DNA of 64,000 nt, taken from NCBI GenBank assembly GCA_054601695.1, contig BAAHQB010000018.1, positions 434,001 to 498,000 of the forward strand, in the 5' to 3' direction. Every line of letters begins with the position of its first letter. The stretch's first letter is position 1. Below, in pieces: positions 57,534 to 64,000 of the stretch. The translations under genes were made by a program, and so were the position numbers. Origin of the DNA: Amorphochlora amoebiformis. Lineage: Eukaryota; Cercozoa; Chlorarachniophyceae. The notes under the pieces are model-generated. The model made no database searches, was not told the DNA's origin, and saw nothing but the letters and a program-made list of their open reading frames with translations.

Positions 57534-57879
57534 TATATTATATATATCACCCACAAACCAATACCCCCAGACCTCCGGCAAACTCCGCCTCTCCAGCCTA
57601 ACCGAAGAATCAGCCCCCCCCCCCCTCCGAGAGAAAAAAAAGGCGGGTAAACCCCCCCCCGCGACTTCCCTTCCCGAAAAAAAGAGAGGGCAGAGGGTGG
57701 ACAGTGAACTTCCCGCGGTGGTCCTGAGCGTCCGCGAAAATACGAAAAAAGGTTGCATCTTAAGGGTTCGGCAGCTGTTTGGCGAGGAAGGCGGGGGCAT
57801 GGCGAGAATCTGGGGGGTGATGATGGAGTTTGTTGAGGAAATGGAGAGAGGAGGGCCTCGGGGGGGCGGAGGTTCGTGA
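55598..57879 (+). CDS. Activator of Hsp90 ATPase, AHA1/HCH1-type N-terminal domain, 189 aa
   Basis: Aha1 N-domains bind the Hsp90 middle domain and stimulate its ATPase. Exons: 55591-55633 (ATG 55598), 56238-56283, 56398-56426, 56642-56727, 57286-57349 and 57571-57879 (TGA). Diagnostic features in order: [12 protein letters not shown] (family WxWxExDxxxW), a helix ELLHNL, then [38 protein letters not shown] (family RKGKxxxxYDLxxxxxWxG), VNLDSV, and a C-terminal helix with [21 protein letters not shown] low-complexity Pro/Lys insert ([19 protein letters not shown]) follows the strand region. There is no C-terminal AHSA1 domain, so it resembles yeast Hch1. The last exon could instead end at gcggag|gttcgt and continue into the next gene. 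Confidence 0.85.
56730..56800 (+). repeat. Short TTAGGG stretch in AHA1 intron
   Basis: Follows the gtaaga donor of exon 56642-56727. Here the G-rich strand is sense, against the prevailing orientation. Confidence 0.8.
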
Positions 57880-58030
57880 ATTTTTCGTGTTCGTGTGTGT
57901 GTGTGTGTGGTGTGTGTTGAGATATATGGCAGTTGTTTTGGGCGGGGAGGGAAAGGTTGTGATGGGGTTTTAAAAGTAAATTTTTTCTTTTTTTTGGGGG
58001 GGGGGGGTTGGATGGATGGATGGATGTTTG

Positions 58031-58069
<39 letters not shown>

Positions 58070-58215
58070 TATATATGTATACTATCAATATATATATATA
58101 TATAAATATATATATATTTCGAGACATATATATATATATATATGTATTCGTATGTATGTATATTGTGTTTACGTGTATATATATGTAGATTCATGTATCT
58201 GTCTGGTACATATGC

Positions 58216-58266
<51 letters not shown>

Positions 58267-58473
58267 GTATATATATACACATATATATATCATATTATAC
58301 ACATATATATATATATATATATACATTATACATTATACATATATATATATATATATATATTATACATATATATATACACGTATGTAATACACATGTAGTT
58401 ATCCATACACACATATGCATTTACATTCATATATTTACACATACAGAATATCGTATGCCCAGATATCCGTAAA

Positions 58474-58530
<57 letters not shown>

Positions 58531-58566
58531 TATATATATTATATATAGTTATCTATATGTATATAG
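57880..58566. other. Spacer or intron between AHA1-like and the next gene
   Basis: GT-rich, poly-G/poly-T and TA sequence. MAVVLGGEGK could start at 57926 and end at a gttgtg, but the phase does not match the next exon. Nothing else supported. Confidence 0.5.
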
Positions 58567-58669
58567 ATCTTGGGATTACCAAAGCAGACGTAAGGCCAAA
58601 AACAAGACGAAAAGTAGGGCCTGATCTAGAAATGGGTATATATATATATATATATATATACATATATAC

Positions 58670-58717
<48 letters not shown>

Positions 58718-58796
58718 GACATATGTTATCCACATATACATATGCATGTTTACACTATACCGTGACGCACACAGTACACTTTCTCTCCACCTTTCG

Positions 58797-58844
<48 letters not shown>

Positions 58845-59343
58845 CCGTAGAGGGAGAGCTCGTTGGTATGACATATATTTTAAAAAATACAAGATATATG
58901 AACATATATATTGAAAAACACAAGATATAAGAACATATACATTGAAAAATACAAGATATATGAACATATATATTGAAAAATACAAGATATATGAACATAT
59001 ATATCGAAAAATACAAGATATATGAACATATATATTGAAAAATACAAGATATATGAACATATATATTGAAAAATACAAGATATATGAACATATATATTGA
59101 AAAATACAAGATATATGAACAAATATATTGAAAGATACAAGTTATATGAACATATATATTGAAAAATACAAGATATCTAGATTGGTATTATGTATATTTA
59201 AATAGAGGGGGAGTTAGTTGGTATGACGGCTGAGAAGAAATCACGATTAGAGCTACGTCTGGAGCAAGAGTTAGAGGTATATTACCTTATATGTATGTAT
59301 ATATATATATACGTCTGGAGAAAGAGTTAGAGGTATATTACCT

Positions 59344-59375
<32 letters not shown>

Positions 59376-59468
59376 CGTCTGGAGCAAGAGTTAGAGCTAT
59401 ATTACCTTATGTGTATATGTATATATATATATATATATATACGTCTGGAGCAAGAGTTAGAGGTACAT

Positions 59469-59512
<44 letters not shown>

Positions 59513-59604
59513 CAATATATATATATATTTTATATATATATACGTCTGGAGCAAGAGTTAGAGGTATATTACCTTATATGTATGTATATATATTAAAATA
59601 TAAT

Positions 59605-59647
<43 letters not shown>

Positions 59648-59697
59648 ACACATATATATGTATATATATACGTCTTGAGCAAGAGTTAGAGGTATAT

Positions 59698-59737
<40 letters not shown>

Positions 59738-59802
59738 ATGTATATATTTGTATAATATGTCTGTATCGACGTATGTTGTGGTATATATTTATATGGATGT
59801 AC

Positions 59803-59840
<38 letters not shown>

Positions 59841-60159
59841 ATATATATTTACATACATGGTGAAATACACAAACATATTCATTATCACATCTAGACATAT
59901 AAAGTATAATATAAAATTATAAAAGTATATCATGATGTACTTTTTACGAATTTTTAGCACGAAATATATACGTATCATACTAAAAACAGTATAAATTTAT
60001 TGTGTTACTATAAATTCATATATATATATATGGCGTCCAACACATATAAAAAATATTTTATGTGTAATAATATGCATATATCATATGCATATTTATATAT
60101 ATATGTAAATATAATATATATATATATATATATATACAAATATACATATTTATGTATAC

Positions 60160-60211
<52 letters not shown>

Positions 60212-60429
60212 TATATATATATGTGTGTGCGTGTGTGTGTATGCGTGTATATATATACATCACAAATACACATAAATGAATATACATATTAATATACATA
60301 TACACATACACTCACACTTATGTAAACAAAATACATTCAAATAAGAATATATATATATATATATAACACATATATATATTTGTGTGTTCATACACATATC
60401 TATCTACATAAATACTTCATCATCTATAT

Positions 60430-60505
<76 letters not shown>

Positions 60506-60899
60506 TCATATATATATATATATATATAGGAAGGTCGAATGAAAAATAACGGAAATCTAGATGATGATGATCTTCTCGTAAAGGCCTTTGATTTAGTAGA
60601 GGTATTATATTCATATCTATATATTCATATCTGTATATCTATGTATGGATATGTGCATATAGATATGTAGATATGTAGATATGTGAATGTGTATATCCAA
60701 GAAAAGGGGAGATATGTCTATATATGGATATGTGCATATAGATATGTAGATATGTAGATATGTGAATGTGTATATCCAAGAAAAGGGGTGGTATGTTTCT
60801 CTTTGTGTGGGTATGTATGTGTTTGGAATTATGTTGTTATGAGTATGTATGTATATTATATACATATATATATATATATATATGATTTGTTACATGTTT

Positions 60900-60938
<39 letters not shown>

Positions 60939-60988
60939 GTGTATTTGTGTTTAGATATAAATATATATATATATATATATATGGTATG

Positions 60989-61025
<37 letters not shown>

Positions 61026-61120
61026 ATATGTATTATATCTGTACTATATGTATATATATTATAATATAATACATATAATATATATACTGTACTATATGTA
61101 TATATATTATAATATAATAC

Positions 61121-61153
<33 letters not shown>

Positions 61154-61196
61154 AATATGTATATATTTATATATATATACATATATATGTGTGTGA

Positions 61197-61227
<31 letters not shown>

Positions 61228-61343
61228 TACATAGTATATGTATACACATATACATATATATATATCTACATAAATCCGAAACAATATATATACTTACATA
61301 CATATGTATATATACCTCTGATGTAAAGAGGTAATATCCCCAT

Positions 61344-61437
<94 letters not shown>

Positions 61438-61452
61438 TATATGTATTGTTCA

Positions 61453-61484
<32 letters not shown>

Positions 61485-61521
61485 AAATACATAACATGTA
61501 ATATCTAAATACATATATATG

Positions 61522-61566
<45 letters not shown>

Positions 61567-63025
61567 TAAACATACATACATACATATATAGACATACGTA
61601 TATATAATATATACAAATACGTAAACTTATCCATTATTTTCATATACATATATATTAAAAAAAAAAGTAAAACATATACATACACATACATATACATATA
61701 TATATATATATATGAATTGACATTATATATGTATATTAATGTATATTACAATTCCAAAGGTGTATTTTCGGCTATATCGCCTAAATAAACTAAACGCCCT
61801 ATTGGCCGAAATCAAGCCTTTCTGCTTCCAGAGGGTCCTAACCCTAACCCTAACCCTAACCCTAACCTTAACCTAACCCTAACTCTAACCCTAACCTTAA
61901 TCGTAACCCTAACCTTAACCCTAACCCTAGCCCTAATAGAGCCAATGGTTCTCGGACTAAGACATGCTGAATAATCTGATCCTAACCCTAATAACTCTAA
62001 TAACCCTAACCCTATTCCTAACCTATCCCTAACCCTAACCCTAACCCTAACCCTAACCCTAACCCTAACCTTAATCCTAACCCTAATCCTAACCCTAACC
62101 CTAATCCTAACCCTAGCCTACTCCTAACCCAGCCCTAACCCTAACTCTTAACCCTAGACCCAATCCTAACCTTAGACCTGACCCTAACCCTAACCCTAAC
62201 CCTAAACCTAACCCTAACCCTAACCCTAACCCTGACCGAGTCAATCGTCCTCGGACTAAGACATGCTGAATAATCTGATCCTAACCCTAACCCTAATCCT
62301 AACCCTAACCCTAACCCTCGCCCTAGCCCAGACCCTAACCCTGACCCTAATCCTAACTAGAAGTGTAGCGCTGACCTAGCCCTAACCCTAACCCTAGCCT
62401 AACCTTAACCCTAACTCTAACCCTAATCCTAACCCTAACCTTGTTCTTAACCCTAACCCCTAACCCTATTCCTCCCTAACTCTTAACCCTAACCCCAACC
62501 CTAACCCTACCCCTATTATGGTTATAATTAGATTAGGTCTAGGTTCAGGTCTGGGGTTAGGGTTAGGCTGGTTTATGGTTAGGATTAGGGTTTAGGGTTA
62601 GGGTTAGGGTTAGGGCTAGGTTTAGGGTTAGGGTTAGGGTTAGGATTAGGGCTAGTGCTTGGGCTAGGAGAGGGTAATAATTGGGGTTGGAGCTAGGGTT
62701 AGGGCTAAGATTAGGGTTAGGGTTGAGGTTAAATCCTAACCGTAACCCTAACCCTAGCCCTAACCCTAACCCTAACCCTAACCCTAACCCTAACTCTCAC
62801 CTCAGCTCTAACCCTATCCGTAGCCCTAACCCTAACTCTTGACCATAACCCTAATCTCACCACAGCCCTAGTCCTATTCTTAACCCTAACCTTAACCCTA
62901 ACCGTAACCCTAATCCTGTCCCTAACCCTAACCCTAATCTTAACCCTAACCCTAACCCTAACCCTAACCCTAGGGCGACGACGAGGATTGGATACCTAAG
63001 TGGCTTCAAGCACAGGTGAAATATA

Positions 63026-63057
<32 letters not shown>

Positions 63058-63382
63058 GGTGAAATATATATATATATATATGTAAACATATATATATATA
63101 TATTGTATATATATATATATATTATATAAATATATATATATATATGTACATATACTTTACATATATATATATATATATGTATACATATATATATACATAT
63201 ACATGTATATGTGTATGGATGACATAGATCTATGTACATGTATTTAGTAAATTTTCATTTTGCGCGTTCACATACACAGGTAAAACACACCATAACATAT
63301 ATATAAATATATATATAAATATATATATATGTATATATATTACATATGTACATAGCTATATAAATATATCTATATAGAGATA

Positions 63383-63425
<43 letters not shown>

Positions 63426-63523
63426 TTTCACATATATATATATATACATATATATATATGTATATTCTTATATTCAAATATATAGGCGACGAATTGATGC
63501 GAACAAAATCGCTATGCGGAGTC

Positions 63524-63563
<40 letters not shown>

Positions 63564-63744
63564 CATATATATATAATATCTATATTATATATATATATAT
63601 AAATATATATGTATGTATATATATATATATATATATATTCTATACTTTAATATAGATATATTCTATATTTAATATACACATATCCTAATTCTATGTATAG
63701 GCAACGAATCTATGCAAACAAAACCGCTTTGTGGAGTCTAAAAC
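58567..63744 (+). CDS. Unrecognised charged protein, 5-6 exons in window, open at both ends
   Basis: Exons 58567-58635, 59206-59276, 60530-60601, 61760-61834 and 62974-63015 join in phase. They encode a basic start ([18 protein letters not shown]), a charged helix ([18 protein letters not shown]), an acidic [36 protein letters not shown] and [16 protein letters not shown] following exon begins [10 protein letters not shown] in the copy at 63701-63744; the intact version may lie beyond the window. The start is unknown: the first exon needs a phase-1 partner, which an alternative donor of the AHA1 last exon (57871) would provide, so one transcript cannot be excluded. The alternating helices would suit an all-helical repeat protein, but no family is recognised. 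Confidence 0.6.
58761..58796 (-). other. Minus-strand exon-like island ([12 protein letters not shown])
   Basis: 36 nt bounded by atatag and gtatag on the minus strand. One frame reads [12 protein letters not shown], reminiscent of the RHG motif of histidine phosphatases, but no partner exon in phase was found and it lies inside a plus-strand intron. Confidence 0.15.
58844..59172 (+). repeat. Head copy of exon 59206-59276 followed by a 30-bp minisatellite
   Basis: 58844-58872 repeats the acceptor and start of exon 59206 (gtagagggagagctcgttggtatgac). Then about ten 30-bp units of atatgaacatatatattgaa + aaatacaag fill the space up to the intact exon. Confidence 0.88.
59309..59710 (+). repeat. 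Five tail copies of exon 59206-59276
   Basis: Copies near 59310, 59376, 59440, 59542 and 59670 repeat the last ~27 nt of the exon (acgtctggagcaagagttag), the gag|gtatat donor and intron bases ttacctta, separated by TA. Located downstream of the intact exon. Confidence 0.92.
60605..60790 (+). repeat. Tandem duplication of about 80 bp
   Basis: gatatgtgcatatagatatg...tatccaagaaaagggg occurs twice (about 60648-60710 and 60726-60788). Intronic. Confidence 0.8.
61838..62970 (+). repeat. CCCTAA array with an internal inverted segment
   Basis: About 1.1 kb between exons 61760-61834 and 62974-63015. CCCTAA on the + strand except 62515-62730, where the orientation flips to TTAGGG and back. Two copies of the dispersed element at 61935-61983 and 62232-62282. 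The array supplies both the donor region (agg|gtcctaacccta) and the acceptor (ccctag|GGCGAC), so the whole intron is array. Confidence 0.9.
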
Positions 63745-63799
63745 TATATATATATATATATATATATATAGATATATATATATATATATATTTTATATA

Positions 63800-63856
<57 letters not shown>

Positions 63857-63974
63857 TATATATATACCTATACATATAGAGATATACGTATATTCTATAC
63901 TTAATATACACATATCCTATATTTAATATATAGGCAACGAATCTATGCAAACAAATTCGCTATGGGAGTTTAAA
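63486..63974 (+). repeat. Three copies of an exon start at the right edge
   Basis: 63486-63527, 63701-63744 and 63934-63974 each follow a (t)atag acceptor and share gc(a/g)acgaat...gc(a/g)aacaaa..cgct. The first has an in-frame TGA; the second is open in the phase required after 63015. By the head-copy rule seen elsewhere the intact exon should lie to the right. Confidence 0.8.
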
Positions 63975-64000
63975 TACATACATATATATATATATATAAA

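Noticed and set aside
57646-57692. Short intron (gtaaac...gggcag) in the AHA1 last exon
   Set aside because: The frame is open straight through with 12 C's as given, and splicing here would shift it.
57450-58127. 225-aa minus-strand frame
   Set aside because: Shadow of the AHA1 last exon plus repeat; the plus strand carries the family motifs in phase.

Overview
This is nuclear DNA of a eukaryote with spliceosomal introns. The evidence is many short islands (24 to about 300 nt) bounded by AG/GT whose reading frames join in phase into conserved eukaryotic proteins. By hand count about 9% of the window is coding. The rest is (TA)n, (CATA)n, (CT/GA)n, CCCTAA/TTAGGG hexamer arrays and minisatellites, nearly all of it intronic. 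I cannot name the organism. The hexamer TTAGGG occurs in many lineages, and the gene set fits a protist or alga as well as other groups. Nearly all long open frames made of Tyr-Ile, Tyr-Val-Cys, Asn-Pro, Leu-Thr or Ser-Leu repeats are translated microsatellite.

Layout. (1) 0.3-17.4 kb, + strand: a DGAT2-type diacylglycerol acyltransferase in at least 14 exons, ending at 17363; its first exons are uncertain. (2) 17.9-46.8 kb, - strand: a HEAT-repeat phosphatase regulatory subunit resembling PP4R1, rebuilt here as about 46 exons over 29 kb. (3) 47.9-51.8 kb, - strand: a complete 11-exon PEX11-family peroxisomal protein of about 294 aa. (4) 52.1-53.8 kb, + strand: a complete 5-exon gene of 214 aa with one membrane segment and a coiled coil, not recognised, divergent from PEX11 across 244 bp. 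(5) 55.6-57.9 kb, + strand: a short AHA1/HCH1-type Hsp90 co-chaperone, perhaps with two further 5' exons from 54.1 kb. (6) 58.6 kb to the right edge, + strand: an unrecognised acidic/charged protein, incomplete.

The genes are housekeeping ones (storage lipid synthesis, phosphatase regulation, peroxisome division, chaperone regulation). DGAT2 and PEX11 both touch lipid metabolism, but nothing shows that the genes form a pathway.

The unusual biology is in the introns. Many exons are flanked by partial copies of themselves ('exon echoes'). Copies upstream of an exon keep its 5' end and acceptor; copies downstream keep its 3' end and donor. Every copy ends in a TA or CCCTAA array. In several introns the CCCTAA array itself supplies the donor (gtaacc), a CTAAC branch-like motif and the acceptor (ccctag). 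Pyrimidine-rich repeats lie mostly on the sense strand of the gene they interrupt.
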